Shown: piece after piece, positions 43,857-53,435 of the stretch | Layout of the letters: each line of letters starts with the position of its first letter | Numbering within the stretch: the first letter of the stretch is position 1 | Assembly (NCBI RefSeq): GCF_016811105.1 | Contig: NZ_JAFBGM010000001.1 | Location: 1,926,126 to 1,990,125 of the forward strand | DNA length: 64,000 nucleotides | Direction of reading: 5' to 3' | DNA from: Aurantibacter crassamenti | GTDB taxonomy: Bacteria; Bacteroidota; Bacteroidia; Flavobacteriales; Flavobacteriaceae | The notes under the pieces: generated by a model | What the model saw: only the letters and a program-made list of their open reading frames with translations | Databases searched by the model: none | Told to the model about the DNA's origin: nothing | Position numbers and translations under genes: made by a program

Positions 43857-44569
43857 TACTTCAATCGATTTAAATACATATTTATAACATTATCTAATCC
43901 TAGATAAAGAGATTCAGATATTAGCGCATGACCAATAGAAACCTCTAGCAGGTTTGGTATGTTTTCTTTAAAGAATTTTATGTTATCTAAATTTAGATCA
44001 TGCCCTGCGTTTATGCCGACGCCAAATTTAGAAGCGGTTTTAGCGGCTTTAACAAAAGGTGTAATTGCTAATTTATTGCCTTTAGCAAATTCTTCAGCAA
44101 AACTTTCAGTATAAAGTTCAATTCTATCAGTTCCAGTTTTGGCAGCACCTTCAACCATTTTAGTGTCAGGGTCAACAAAGATTGATGTTCGAATTCCTTT
44201 TGCTCTAAAAGTAGCAATTACCTCGGTTAGAAAATCAGCATGTTTTCTAGTATCCCAGCCAGCATTTGAGGTAATAGCATCAACAGCGTCAGGCACCAAA
44301 GTAACTTGCGTAGGATTTACTTCTAAAACCAAATCAATAAATTTCTGATTTGGGTTACCTTCAATATTAAATTCTGTAGTGACTATTTTCTTTAGATCTC
44401 TAGCATCTTGATAACGAATATGGCGCTCGTCAGGGCGCGGATGAATGGTGATGCCTTGACCCCCAAAAGACTCAATATCAGCTGCAACCTTTAGTAAATT
44501 TGGCACATTACCACCCCTCGAATTGCGAAGCGTGGCTATTTTGTTTACGTTAACACTAAGTTTTGTCAT
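43856..44569 (-). CDS. pdxJ: Pyridoxine 5'-phosphate synthase PdxJ
   Basis: A 237-aa TIM-barrel enzyme that condenses 3-amino-2-oxopropyl phosphate with 1-deoxyxylulose 5-phosphate to make vitamin B6. Signatures are [17 protein letters not shown] at the N-terminus, [31 protein letters not shown] and [12 protein letters not shown]. The length is normal. A TAATTTTG promoter box lies 27 bases upstream. It is coupled to the downstream hydrolase gene. Confidence 0.96.
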   Translation of the reverse strand: MTKLSVNVNKIATLRNSRGGNVPNLLKVAADIESFGGQGITIHPRPDERHIRYQDARDLKKIVTTEFNIEGNPNQKFIDLVLEVNPTQVTLVPDAVDAITSNAGWDTRKHADFLTEVIATFRAKGIRTSIFVDPDTKMVEGAAKTGTDRIELYTESFAEEFAKGNKLAITPFVKAAKTASKFGVGINAGHDLNLDNIKFFKENIPNLLEVSIGHALISESLYLGLDNVINMYLNRLK

Positions 44570-44596
44570 AAATACGTTATCCTATTATTGATGTGG

Positions 44597-44604
44597 CAAA
44601 ATTA
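44597..44604 (-). promoter_or_regulatory. pdxJ promoter -7 box
   Basis: TAATTTTG on the minus strand is a full TAnnTTTG match, ending 27 bases before the pdxJ ATG. Confidence 0.55.
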
Positions 44605-44661
44605 CGAATTAGGCACGCCTTTTGTTATATTAATTAGTAATTTGCAACAATAATTTTAGTT

Positions 44662-45318
44662 ATGCCTTTACGAACCCATATCATTAATGACATTGCCGTT
44701 TTTGCGGTGGAAGACTCGATTTCTAAAATCGTTGATTTCTTTCATGATAGTACATATTCTCATGTGGCTGTTACTGAAAAAAATCAATTTTTAGGTGTTT
44801 TGAGTGATGAGGATGTTCATGATTTTGAAGCGGATAAAAAGCTTGCAGACTATCGTTATAATATGGAATCTTTTTTTGTTAGAAAAGAAACCAATTGGCT
44901 CGATGTTTTAGAGACTTTTGCTAGAAATGAAGCTAATTTGATTCCTATTCTTAATGAACAGAATGAAGTATTAGGTTATTATGATTTAACTGATATCTGT
45001 GCTTTTTTTATTAATACTCCTTTTTTCACTGAACCAGGTGGTATTATAGTTTTAGCTAGCGGTATAAAAGATTATTCTTTTAGTGAGATTGCCCAGATTG
45101 TAGAAAGTAATAATACTAGGGTAATTGGTGCATTTATTACAGATATTCGCAATGATGTGATTCAAATAACTTTAAAAATTGGCACCACGGATCTCAATGA
45201 AGTGCTGCAGACGTTTAGACGTTATAACTATAATGTATTATTCGGAAATCATGATGACCAATTCATTGAGGATCTTAAACAACGGTCAGACTACCTAGAG
45301 AAGTATTTAAACGTTTAA
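44662..45318 (+). CDS. CBS-domain protein
   Basis: A 218-aa cytosolic protein with a pair of CBS motifs in the first 125 residues (FHDSTYSHVAVTEKNQFLGVLS and NEANLIPILNEQNEVLGYYDL) and an ACT-like C-terminal segment near 140-205. CBS pairs bind adenine nucleotides and regulate partners. It is 10 bases upstream of nadK, so a regulatory link to NAD phosphorylation is plausible but inferred. The gene order CBS, nadK, DUF6089, uppS, bamA recurs in Flavobacteriia. Confidence 0.87.
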   Translation: MPLRTHIINDIAVFAVEDSISKIVDFFHDSTYSHVAVTEKNQFLGVLSDEDVHDFEADKKLADYRYNMESFFVRKETNWLDVLETFARNEANLIPILNEQNEVLGYYDLTDICAFFINTPFFTEPGGIIVLASGIKDYSFSEIAQIVESNNTRVIGAFITDIRNDVIQITLKIGTTDLNEVLQTFRRYNYNVLFGNHDDQFIEDLKQRSDYLEKYLNV

Positions 45319-45328
45319 ATCGAATCAC

Positions 45329-46210
45329 GTGAAAGTTGCCATATATGGTTTAACCAATCAAGATGACGCCTTAGATGCTGTCGAAGAATTGTTGCTTGAA
45401 CTTAAAAAAGAGAATGCTGTGGTTTTTGTAGAAGAAGACTTTCAGTCAATTTTATCAACCAGAAATACTGCATTACAATATAAAACATTTACCACAGAAG
45501 AAGGCTTAGACAGTTCGTTTGATATGTTTGTTAGCTTTGGAGGAGATGGTACTATTTTACGTGCGACTACATTTGTGCGTGATTTAGGTATTCCGATTGT
45601 TGGAGTAAATACGGGTAGGTTGGGTTTTCTTTCAACTTTCAAGAAAGAGGAAGTGCGAAAGGTTGTTACAGAATTTCTTAGTAATTCATATAGGGTAGTT
45701 GAACGCAGTTTAGTAGAAGTTACAGCAGATTTTGAAATACCCGAGTTTAAAACAATGAATTTTGCCCTAAATGAGGTAAGTGTCAGTCGAAAAGATACCA
45801 CTTCAATGATTACTATTGAAACACATTTGAATGATGAGTATTTAACTTCGTATTGGGCAGATGGTTTAATAATATCTACGCCTACGGGTTCTACAGGATA
45901 TTCGCTAAGTTGTGGAGGTCCGGTTATTGTGCCTTCAGCTAAATCATTAGTGTTAACGCCCATAGCACCACATAATTTAAATGCAAGACCACTTGTAATT
46001 TCTGACGATACTGTTATTCGATTAAAGGTTTCAGGTAGAGAAGAGAATCATTTAGTATCATTAGATTCTAGATTGGCTTCCATTGAAAATGAACAAGAAA
46101 TAATAGTGAAGCGAGCCGACTTCACAATTAAGATGATTGAATACACTTCTGAGAGCTTTTTGAAAACATTACGTAATAAATTGTTATGGGGTGAAGATCG
46201 CCGTAATTGA
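45329..46210 (+). CDS. nadK: NAD kinase
   Basis: A 293-aa enzyme making NADP from NAD and ATP. The hallmark GGDGT lies in SFGGDGTILRAT, followed by VNTGRLGFLS, NEVSVSRKDT and the SPTGSTGYSLSCGGP-type loop (seen here as STPTGSTGYSLSCGGP). It starts with GTG at 45329, 10 bases after the CBS-protein stop, and is probably in one operon with it. Confidence 0.95.
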   Translation: MKVAIYGLTNQDDALDAVEELLLELKKENAVVFVEEDFQSILSTRNTALQYKTFTTEEGLDSSFDMFVSFGGDGTILRATTFVRDLGIPIVGVNTGRLGFLSTFKKEEVRKVVTEFLSNSYRVVERSLVEVTADFEIPEFKTMNFALNEVSVSRKDTTSMITIETHLNDEYLTSYWADGLIISTPTGSTGYSLSCGGPVIVPSAKSLVLTPIAPHNLNARPLVISDDTVIRLKVSGREENHLVSLDSRLASIENEQEIIVKRADFTIKMIEYTSESFLKTLRNKLLWGEDRRN

Positions 46211-46322
46211 ACGTGGTCACAACAATAAATGAGATCAAAACCTGTTTATCATTTGAGAACATGAATGAAACAATTCTATTTAGAGTAATAGCAATTGTTT
46301 TGTTTGTAAATTTTTGAGTTAC

Positions 46323-47021
46323 ATGAAACGATTAATCGTTGTAATTTTTGTTTTGTTGGTTAGCCAAATCTCAGCACAAACCTATGAGGTTGGGGCGTTT
46401 TTAGGTGGTGCTAATAATATTGGAGATGTTGGTCGCACTAATTTTATTTTACCATCTGGTATTGCATATGGCGGTCTATTTAAGTGGAATAAAAGTAAGC
46501 GCTATGCATGGCGAGCTAGTGTTGTACATGGTAAATTCACGGCAGATGATAACAAATCTAGTATTGCTTCTCGTAGGCAACGCGGTTATGTGGTAAAAAA
46601 TGCCATAACTGAAGCCTCTTTGGGTTTAGAATTTAATTTTGTAGAATACAATTTGCATAAGTTAGGTCATGCGTTTACACCTTATTTATATACAGGTGTT
46701 ACATATTTTAGATATGATTTTAATTATTTTGATGCAGGTCAGTTAATTAACTTTAATCAAACTGACGGATCATTCGCAATACCAATGACAGTTGGCGCTA
46801 AGTACAGATTAAATCAATTTTTTATATTAGGGGTAGAAATAGGAGCTCGGTATACTTTTACTGATAATTTAGATGCAAGTAACCCCTCTAAATCAAAATT
46901 GATTAGTAATCAATTAGATGTTGATTTTGGTAATATTTTTAGTGATGACTGGTATGTTTTCTCTGGATTAACATTAACTTACACCTTCGGCAGAAAACCA
47001 TGTCAAGATTGTTTTGAGTAA
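46323..47021 (+). CDS. DUF6089-type outer-membrane beta-barrel protein
   Basis: A 232-aa exported protein. The signal peptide MKRLIVVIFVLLVSQISAQ starts at the ATG at 46323; the frame opens three codons earlier at a TTG, which is less likely. The mature part alternates polar and aromatic residues as in an eight-stranded barrel and ends in SGLTLTYTFGRKPCQDCF. It lies between nadK and uppS, 13 bases upstream of the latter. Its function is unknown. Confidence 0.8.
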   Translation: MKRLIVVIFVLLVSQISAQTYEVGAFLGGANNIGDVGRTNFILPSGIAYGGLFKWNKSKRYAWRASVVHGKFTADDNKSSIASRRQRGYVVKNAITEASLGLEFNFVEYNLHKLGHAFTPYLYTGVTYFRYDFNYFDAGQLINFNQTDGSFAIPMTVGAKYRLNQFFILGVEIGARYTFTDNLDASNPSKSKLISNQLDVDFGNIFSDDWYVFSGLTLTYTFGRKPCQDCFE

Positions 47022-47034
47022 GAATTTCCAAGGT

Positions 47035-47775
47035 ATGACCACCATCGAAGATATAGATAAAGAAAAGTTGCCTCGTCACTTAGCCATTATTATGGATGGA
47101 AATGGCCGCTGGGCTAAAGAACGTGGAAAATTACGTGTATTCGGTCACGAGAATGGCGTAAAAACAGTACGTTCTACGGTAGAGAATTGCGTTAAACTAG
47201 GTCTAGAGTACCTCACTTTATATACTTTTTCAACAGAAAACTGGAACAGACCTAAACTTGAAGTTGATACGCTAATGCGACTTTTGGTTTCTTCATTAAG
47301 AAAAGAACTTAAAACTTTTAACAAAAATAATGTCAGATTGAATACAATCGGCAATATTGCATCTTTGCCCCAAAAAGCACAAAAAGAATTAGAGGAGACT
47401 ATTTTAAAAACACAGAAGAATACGGGTCTCACGCTTACTTTGGCACTTAGTTATGGCTCACGAGAAGAGCTGACAAATGCTATGAAGCAGATTGCAATCA
47501 AAGTTAAAAATAATATAATTTCACCTGAAAATATTGATGAAACCATTATTAATACTCATCTTTACACGCAAAATTTGCCTGACGTAGACTTGCTTATCCG
47601 TACCAGTGGGGAACATAGGATAAGCAATTTTTTACTTTGGCAGATAGCCTACGCAGAATTATATTTTATTGATGTATTTTGGCCCAATTTTAATGAGCAT
47701 CATTTAGCGGAAGCCATTAAGAATTACCAGAATAGAGAACGAAGATTTGGAAAAACTAGCGAACAACTCAATTAA
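47035..47775 (+). CDS. uppS: Isoprenyl (undecaprenyl) diphosphate synthase
   Basis: A 246-aa cis-prenyltransferase that makes the C55 carrier lipid for cell-wall and polysaccharide synthesis. IIMDGNGRWAKERG carries the catalytic Asp, followed by TLYTFSTENWNRP and the C-terminal DLLIRTSGEHRISNFLLWQ and YAELYF motifs. The frame opens at a TTG at 47014, but the ATG at 47035 is preferred because the longer form would overlap the previous gene. Its end overlaps the bamA start by 29 bases. Confidence 0.95.
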   Translation: MTTIEDIDKEKLPRHLAIIMDGNGRWAKERGKLRVFGHENGVKTVRSTVENCVKLGLEYLTLYTFSTENWNRPKLEVDTLMRLLVSSLRKELKTFNKNNVRLNTIGNIASLPQKAQKELEETILKTQKNTGLTLTLALSYGSREELTNAMKQIAIKVKNNIISPENIDETIINTHLYTQNLPDVDLLIRTSGEHRISNFLLWQIAYAELYFIDVFWPNFNEHHLAEAIKNYQNRERRFGKTSEQLN

Positions 47776-50398
47776 CTACTCAAAAAGGTTCAATCTTTTT
47801 GAACTATTATTCTCACTTCTAATATTTTTTACCGTTTCGGGTATTGAGGCGCAAGAAGCCTCGTATGATGAAGGTAAAAAGTATATACTAGGAGGGCTTG
47901 AAGTCACAGGCCTACAGAGTTATAATGAACAAACCGTAAAAACATATACTGGTCTACGAGTTGGGCAACCAATAACGGTGCCTGGTGATCAGATTAGTGC
48001 TATAATTAGTAAATTATGGGGGCTTGAGCTTTTTAGTGCCATTGATTTTTATATTACCAATATTAAGGATGATAAAATCTTCTTAGAGCTTGAAATTAAA
48101 GAGCGACCAACACTCTCGGCAATTACTGTTAACGGTGTAAAACCAAGAAAAGTAGAAAAGATATTAGAAGATACAGATTTAAAAAAGGGAAAAAAGATTA
48201 CTGAAAGTCTTATTGCCAATACTAAAAACTATCTTCAAAACAAGTATAAAAAGTTAGGATACTTAAATACTAAGGTTAACATTATTACTGCTAAAGATAC
48301 CATTGATTCCAATACCCAGAAAATGGTTATTAACGTTGATAAAGGTGATAAAGTAAAAATCAAGAGTATTGAGTTTGAAGGCAATGAGCAACTTGTTGCA
48401 AAAAAGCTTCGTAAATCAATGAAAAAAACCAAACAGAAGTTGTTTTATCGTGTTTGGAAAAAATCAAAATACATTGAAGAAGATTATCAAAATGATTTAG
48501 GTCTATTGATTGATAAATTTGCCGAGAATGGGTATCGTGATGCACGAGTAATTTCTGATTCATTAATTAAAATAGATGAGAATAATATTGCTATAAAGAT
48601 TAAAGTAGAAGAAGGAAATAAATACTACTTCGGTGATATTAATTTTGTTGGTAACAGTGTTTATACTGACCGGCAGTTAGGCCAGGTGTTGGGCATTAAA
48701 AAAGGGCAAACCTATAATGGGGTTGAATTAAGAAAGCGTATTGCTGATGATTCTAGTCCGGATGCAGCTGATATTACCAACCTTTATCAAAATAATGGGT
48801 ATTTGTTTTCGAGTATCAATCCAGTAGAAATCTCTGCTGCTAATGATACTATTAACTTTGAAATACGAATTATTGAGGGAAAAGAAACCTTTTTAAATCA
48901 TGTTACAGTTGAAGGAAATGATAGAACAAATGATCATGTAATTTTTAGAGAATTACGTACAAGACCGGGTCAAAAATATAATAAGTCGAATATCATTAGA
49001 AGTATTCGAGAATTAGGACAATTGGGTTATTTTGATGCTGAGCAAATTAAACCAGATGTATTAAATGCACAGCCGAATGAAGGTACTGTTGATATTAAGT
49101 ATGGTTTAATTGAAGCGGGTTCAAGTCAAATTGAATTGCAAGGTGGCTACGGTGGTGGTGGATTCATTGGTACGCTAGGGCTTTCATTTAGTAACTTTTC
49201 AATGAAAAACCTTTTCAAGGGTGAAGAGTATAAGCCTGTGCCAATGGGTGATGGTCAAACCTTTGCTTTGCGTTTGCAGGCAAGTAGAACCTATCGTATT
49301 TATAGTCTGAATTTTGCAGAACCTTGGTTTGGTGGTAAAAAACCGGTACGATTTAGTATTAATGCCTCACAGACAAAACAGTTTGCAGCATCTTATAATT
49401 CTAATGGAAGTATAGAAAGGGATCCAGATCGTGGTTTTTCTATAACTGGTATTACCTTAGGTTTGGCTAAAAGAGTTCAATGGCCAGATGATTACTTCAC
49501 GATATCGCATTCAGTTGGTTATCAATTGTATGATTTTGATGATTATAATATAGGTCTCTTTAGTTTTGGTAACGGTAGGTCAAATTCTTTCACCTATACT
49601 TTTGGACTTTCAAGAAACTCACAAGAAGGTGGGCGTATATTCCCTAGAGGAGGCTCTAATTTTGAATTTACAGCTAAAGTGACTCCGCCGTATTCTTTGT
49701 TCAGTAACAAAGACTTTGGTGCAATTACAAAAGAAAGTACCGATTTGTTAACTGAAATTTCAGAAAGAAGTGCTATTGACCCAGCAGATCCATTACTTAG
49801 TGTGTTAAATACACAACGTGAAGGATTAGAAGAAGAGCGCTTTAAATGGTTAGAGTACTATAAAATAAAGTTTAAAGGCGATTGGTATACTACGTTAGTT
49901 GGTGATTTGGTAATGCGTACAAACGTAGAGTTTGGATTCTTAGGAGCATACAATCATGATATAGGCAATGTGCCTTTTGAACGTTTCTTTGTTGGTGGTG
50001 ATGGTTTAGGAAACTTTACTTTAGATGGTAGAGATGTAGTACAGCTAAGAGGTTATGAAAACCAAGCATTGACGCCTGTAGATCCTATTACTGGTAATCA
50101 AGAAGGTGCAATTGTTTACAATAAATTTTCATTAGAGTTGAGATATCCACTTACTTTAAAGCCATCTGCTTCCATTTACGGACTAGCTTTTTTAGAGGGT
50201 GGGCGTGGTTTCAACAATTTTCAAGAATTTAATCCGTTTGAACTAAAACGGTCGGCTGGTGTGGGGCTTCGCATTTTTATGCCAGCGTTTGGTCTATTGG
50301 GTATTGATTTTGGCTACGGGTTTGACGAAAGTCTTGCTCCTGGTGCTAGCGGCCCAAGTGGATTACAAACGCACTTCATCATTGGTCAACAGTTCTAA
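47747..50398 (+). CDS. bamA: Outer-membrane protein assembly factor BamA
   Basis: An 883-aa Omp85 protein that inserts beta-barrels into the outer membrane. The signal peptide ends at IEAQ (near residue 36). Five POTRA domains cover about 45-455 (for example TVNGVKPRKVEKILEDTDL and VTVEGNDRTNDHVIFRELRTRPGQ). The C-terminal 430 residues form the barrel, with the conserved VQLRGYENQALTP loop. The start is a TTG inside uppS, giving translational coupling; no ATG precedes the signal peptide. Two Skp-type chaperone genes follow. Confidence 0.95.
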   Translation: MEKLANNSINYSKRFNLFELLFSLLIFFTVSGIEAQEASYDEGKKYILGGLEVTGLQSYNEQTVKTYTGLRVGQPITVPGDQISAIISKLWGLELFSAIDFYITNIKDDKIFLELEIKERPTLSAITVNGVKPRKVEKILEDTDLKKGKKITESLIANTKNYLQNKYKKLGYLNTKVNIITAKDTIDSNTQKMVINVDKGDKVKIKSIEFEGNEQLVAKKLRKSMKKTKQKLFYRVWKKSKYIEEDYQNDLGLLIDKFAENGYRDARVISDSLIKIDENNIAIKIKVEEGNKYYFGDINFVGNSVYTDRQLGQVLGIKKGQTYNGVELRKRIADDSSPDAADITNLYQNNGYLFSSINPVEISAANDTINFEIRIIEGKETFLNHVTVEGNDRTNDHVIFRELRTRPGQKYNKSNIIRSIRELGQLGYFDAEQIKPDVLNAQPNEGTVDIKYGLIEAGSSQIELQGGYGGGGFIGTLGLSFSNFSMKNLFKGEEYKPVPMGDGQTFALRLQASRTYRIYSLNFAEPWFGGKKPVRFSINASQTKQFAASYNSNGSIERDPDRGFSITGITLGLAKRVQWPDDYFTISHSVGYQLYDFDDYNIGLFSFGNGRSNSFTYTFGLSRNSQEGGRIFPRGGSNFEFTAKVTPPYSLFSNKDFGAITKESTDLLTEISERSAIDPADPLLSVLNTQREGLEEERFKWLEYYKIKFKGDWYTTLVGDLVMRTNVEFGFLGAYNHDIGNVPFERFFVGGDGLGNFTLDGRDVVQLRGYENQALTPVDPITGNQEGAIVYNKFSLELRYPLTLKPSASIYGLAFLEGGRGFNNFQEFNPFELKRSAGVGLRIFMPAFGLLGIDFGYGFDESLAPGASGPSGLQTHFIIGQQF

Positions 50399-50464
50399 AC
50401 AAATAAATTTAGTTCAGAAAATTAATCATGTCAATAGCTAAACGACTCATTTTAAAAGTTTTAG

Positions 50465-50472
50465 TAAATTTG
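50465..50472 (+). promoter_or_regulatory. Promoter -7 box for the skp pair
   Basis: TAAATTTG is a full TAnnTTTG match, 35 bases upstream of the first OmpH/Skp gene. The two chaperone genes may therefore be expressed independently of bamA. Confidence 0.5.
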
Positions 50473-50507
50473 GCACGATATTTTCTATAGTTTAAAACGA
50501 TTAAGAA

Positions 50508-51344
50508 ATGAAGACAAAATCAAACGTTCTTTTACTTTTGGCTATAGTGCTGTTTTCATCGAATGCCATTGCTCAAGCACGTGGAGTTCGAATTGCATAT
50601 GTAGACATGGAATACATTTTAGAAAATGTAGAAGAGTACCGTGACGCAACTGAACAATTAGAAAATAAGGTTCAGAAGTGGAAAGTAGAGGTAGAGCAAA
50701 AGCTAAGTGCTGTTGATCAAATGAAAAAAGATTTGATGGCTGAGCGTGTATTATTAACAGATGAGTTAATTTCAGAGCGCGAAGAAGATATTGCTATTGC
50801 TGAAAAAGAAATGGTAGAATATCAACAAGATCGTTTTGGACCACAAGGTGACTTAGTGCTTCAGAAGAGAATGTTAATACAGCCGATTCAAGATCAAGTC
50901 TTTAATGAGGTGCAGAAGATTGGAGCAAATAAAAAATACGATTTTATTTTTGATAAATCTGCGGATGTCGTAATGTTGTATTCTGAAAAAAGGCACGATA
51001 TTAGTGATTTAATCCTTAGAGGAATAGCACGTACAAGAAAGGTTAGCAAACCAAATAAAAAAGCAGAGAAAAGTCGTTTAGAAGAATTTGATAGTGAGGC
51101 AGCTGAAGAAAGAATAAGTGATGCGCTTCTAGAACGACAAGAAAAGGCAAAGCAAGCGCAAGAAGCAAGAGCTAAGTCGGCAGATGAAAAGAGAGCTGAT
51201 CAAATAAAATTACGTGAAGAACGTAAGAAAGCATATGAAGAAAGAAGAAAGAAGCTGTTAGAAGAAAGAGCAGCAGAGAAAAAGGCGAAAGAAGAAGATA
51301 GAAAAAAGGATGATTCTGATTCTGAAAGTCGAGACGATAGTTGA
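50508..51344 (+). CDS. OmpH/Skp-family periplasmic chaperone (long, charged tail)
   Basis: A 278-aa exported protein. The signal peptide ends at SNAIAQA, and then RGVRIAYVDMEYILENVEEY begins the Skp body. A long antiparallel coiled-coil region covers about 45-125. Compared with typical Skp (about 160-170 aa), it has an extra 100-residue C-terminal region very rich in Lys, Arg, Glu and Ala (LREERKKAYEERRKKLLEE) that is predicted to be a single long charged helix. It is likely to hold unfolded outer-membrane proteins for BamA. Confidence 0.9.
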   Translation: MKTKSNVLLLLAIVLFSSNAIAQARGVRIAYVDMEYILENVEEYRDATEQLENKVQKWKVEVEQKLSAVDQMKKDLMAERVLLTDELISEREEDIAIAEKEMVEYQQDRFGPQGDLVLQKRMLIQPIQDQVFNEVQKIGANKKYDFIFDKSADVVMLYSEKRHDISDLILRGIARTRKVSKPNKKAEKSRLEEFDSEAAEERISDALLERQEKAKQAQEARAKSADEKRADQIKLREERKKAYEERRKKLLEERAAEKKAKEEDRKKDDSDSESRDDS

Positions 51345-51396
51345 ATTTAAAAAATAATTAACCACAAATAATTAACACTCAAAATAGTATACTCAA

Positions 51397-51906
51397 ATGA
51401 AACAAGTAAAAAAAATAGCGGTAGCGCTAGTATTATTCATCGCAGCAACCGGATTCGTTAATGCACAAAGTAAAGTAGCGCATATTGATGTAACTCTATT
51501 ATTAACGTCAATGCCAGAAATGAAGAGTGCTGAAGCCGAATTAAAAAAGCTTTCAGAGACATACAATGCAGATATTGAAAGTTCAATGGTAGAATTTCAA
51601 AATAAAGCAACTTTGTATCAAAATGAATCTGCTTCTAAATCTAAAGAAGAGAATGAAAAAAGAGCTATTGAACTTCAAGGTGTTCAAAAGAATATTCAAG
51701 AAGCAAATCAAGCTGCTCAAAGAGAGCTTCAGAAGAAACAAGCTGAGCTTTTTGCACCTATCTCTGATAAGGCGAAAGCTGCAATTGAGAAGGTAGCTGC
51801 TGCACAAGGTTTTGATTATGTAATTGATGCCCAACAAGGTGGTGGACTAATTGTAGCTAATGGTAAAAACCTTTTGGTTGATGTAAAAGCTGAATTAGGG
51901 ATATAA
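51397..51906 (+). CDS. OmpH/Skp-family periplasmic chaperone
   Basis: A 169-aa exported chaperone of standard Skp length. The signal peptide ends at FVNAQ, followed by SKVAHIDVTLLLTSMPEM, a coiled-coil arm of about 70 residues and the C-terminal strand GFDYVIDAQQGGGLIVANG. It lies 52 bases after its longer paralog and is probably in the same transcript. A strong terminator follows. Confidence 0.93.
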   Translation: MKQVKKIAVALVLFIAATGFVNAQSKVAHIDVTLLLTSMPEMKSAEAELKKLSETYNADIESSMVEFQNKATLYQNESASKSKEENEKRAIELQGVQKNIQEANQAAQRELQKKQAELFAPISDKAKAAIEKVAAAQGFDYVIDAQQGGGLIVANGKNLLVDVKAELGI

Positions 51907-51930
51907 TATCCAGCATAAAATTAAAGCATA

Positions 51931-51961
51931 AAAAAATGCCACTCTCTGAGTGGCATTTTTT
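51931..51961. terminator. Intrinsic terminator after the skp pair
   Basis: Arms of 14 bases (AAAAAATGCCACTC and complement) with a 3-base loop, A-rich before and T-rich after. It can serve both the skp genes and the convergent glycosyltransferase operon. Confidence 0.88.
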
Positions 51962-51974
51962 TATGCTTTATGTC

Positions 51975-52826
51975 TTAAAACACTTTACGTTTTATATTAT
52001 TCCAACGATATTTACGTATAAACTTGGCTTCGTCTTTAGTGACAAGAAAAGGTTTGTTCGCTGATCTTGCATTATAAAAACCTTCCATGTTGTCAAAGAA
52101 GGCGGTATACTTTTTTAATTTCCAAGCCATTTTTAATGAGGCTATAAAAGTAATCCAATACCCATAACCCATAGTGTACATGGCTTCTCCTTGAAGTAAT
52201 TTGGCTTTTGCGTTATAAGCCTTTCCTGTGGGTCTTAAATGCTTTACTTTGAGTGAGTCATCAGTGAATATGTGAAAGCCATGATAACGTGCTAACAGCT
52301 CATCAAGCGTATCCCAACCCATAGCGTTTTTTAATCCGCCTATGGCGCTAAAACAATTTTTGGTGTAGGCTTTAAATGCACCGCGAACATGATCCTTATT
52401 CATAGGGTGATTTAATTTCCATTCATTATTTGAATCTTCTTCATAAACAAATCCGCCGGCAATACCTACTCTAGGGTTTCCTCGAAAAATGTACGCTATT
52501 TTCTCAAAATAGTTTTCCGGCAATATTATATCTGCATCAAATTTTACAATAAATTCATAGTTATCATCTACTTGCTCTAAGCCTTTTTTGAACGCATTTA
52601 TCACTTTACTACCTGGCATGTGTTCAGTAGAAGATTGTGTGTTTAGTTTATTGAAAATAGAATGGTTGGCAATAAACTGGTCTATGATAGTTTCAGTGCC
52701 ATCAGTAGAATTGTCATTTACAATAATTACTTTTTTGGGTAACAATGTTTGTCGCAATATAGAATTCAATGCATCTGCTAAAAAAACCTCTTCGTTATGC
52801 GCCGGAATTATTATATAATAGTTCAT
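51975..52826 (-). CDS. Family 2 glycosyltransferase
   Basis: A 283-aa GT-A-fold enzyme. IIPAHNEEVFLADALNSILRQT starts the nucleotide-sugar domain, NDNSTDGT follows, and the DxD-type motif is VKFDADIILP near residue 98. The segment LDELLARYHGF is near the acceptor site. No strong membrane helix is seen. It is the last gene of a three-gene cluster with a methyltransferase and a KAS III-like enzyme, suggesting synthesis of a modified surface lipid or glycolipid; the product is unknown. Confidence 0.9.
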   Translation of the reverse strand: MNYYIIIPAHNEEVFLADALNSILRQTLLPKKVIIVNDNSTDGTETIIDQFIANHSIFNKLNTQSSTEHMPGSKVINAFKKGLEQVDDNYEFIVKFDADIILPENYFEKIAYIFRGNPRVGIAGGFVYEEDSNNEWKLNHPMNKDHVRGAFKAYTKNCFSAIGGLKNAMGWDTLDELLARYHGFHIFTDDSLKVKHLRPTGKAYNAKAKLLQGEAMYTMGYGYWITFIASLKMAWKLKKYTAFFDNMEGFYNARSANKPFLVTKDEAKFIRKYRWNNIKRKVF

Positions 52827-52876
52827 TACTAGTTTGTCAAAAATGAAATCTTGAATTCAGTAATTAAGAAATAATA

Positions 52877-53422
52877 TTATTTTGAATTGGATTCTTGTAC
52901 CTGTATTTTTTCAGCATAAACAATGTAATATCTAGGGGTGAAACTACGTAGTAATGGTCTTATGCCTATTTTTTTGACAGGATTCGTCCACTTAGCGCTG
53001 TCTTTAATTTCCCATCCTGCTTTTTCAAGTAGCCAATCAAATTGCCAATCTTCAAATTCATGATAATGTCTATCCCATGGGTCAGTTTTGCTTTTATAAG
53101 CTGGCGAAAACCATAGTTTTAAAGGGATGCTTGCAACCAATTTATCAGCTTTGATTTCTCTTAAAACATTAAAAGGAGCGATTAGGTGTTCAAATATCTC
53201 AAAAGCTGTAACAACTTTTGCATTTGAGTTTATAACACTTTCAAAGGCTAAATCAAGATCTTCTCCATTGGTGTTTTCTACAGAATACCCTTGTTCTGTC
53301 ATTATTTTAGAAAACGGATTGGTAACACCTAAATCTAAAATAGTTTCTTCTGTAGTAATGTGTTTTTGAAGAAAAGTTAATGTATGCTGAAAGCGCTTAT
53401 TCGGAAATGTTTTTTCGTACAT
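52877..53422 (-). CDS. Class I SAM-dependent methyltransferase-like protein
   Basis: A 181-aa protein with a Rossmann-like core. ETILDLGVTNPFSKIM is the SAM-binding strand-loop, though the usual Gly-rich loop is altered, and VTAFEIFEHLIAPFNVLREI matches the later motif of the family. The region PWDRHYHEFEDWQFDWLLEKAGWE is typical of these methyltransferases. It lies 13 bases downstream of the KAS III-like gene, in one operon. Acceptor unknown. Confidence 0.8.
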   Translation of the reverse strand: MYEKTFPNKRFQHTLTFLQKHITTEETILDLGVTNPFSKIMTEQGYSVENTNGEDLDLAFESVINSNAKVVTAFEIFEHLIAPFNVLREIKADKLVASIPLKLWFSPAYKSKTDPWDRHYHEFEDWQFDWLLEKAGWEIKDSAKWTNPVKKIGIRPLLRSFTPRYYIVYAEKIQVQESNSK

Positions 53423-53435
53423 AGATTGAATAGTG

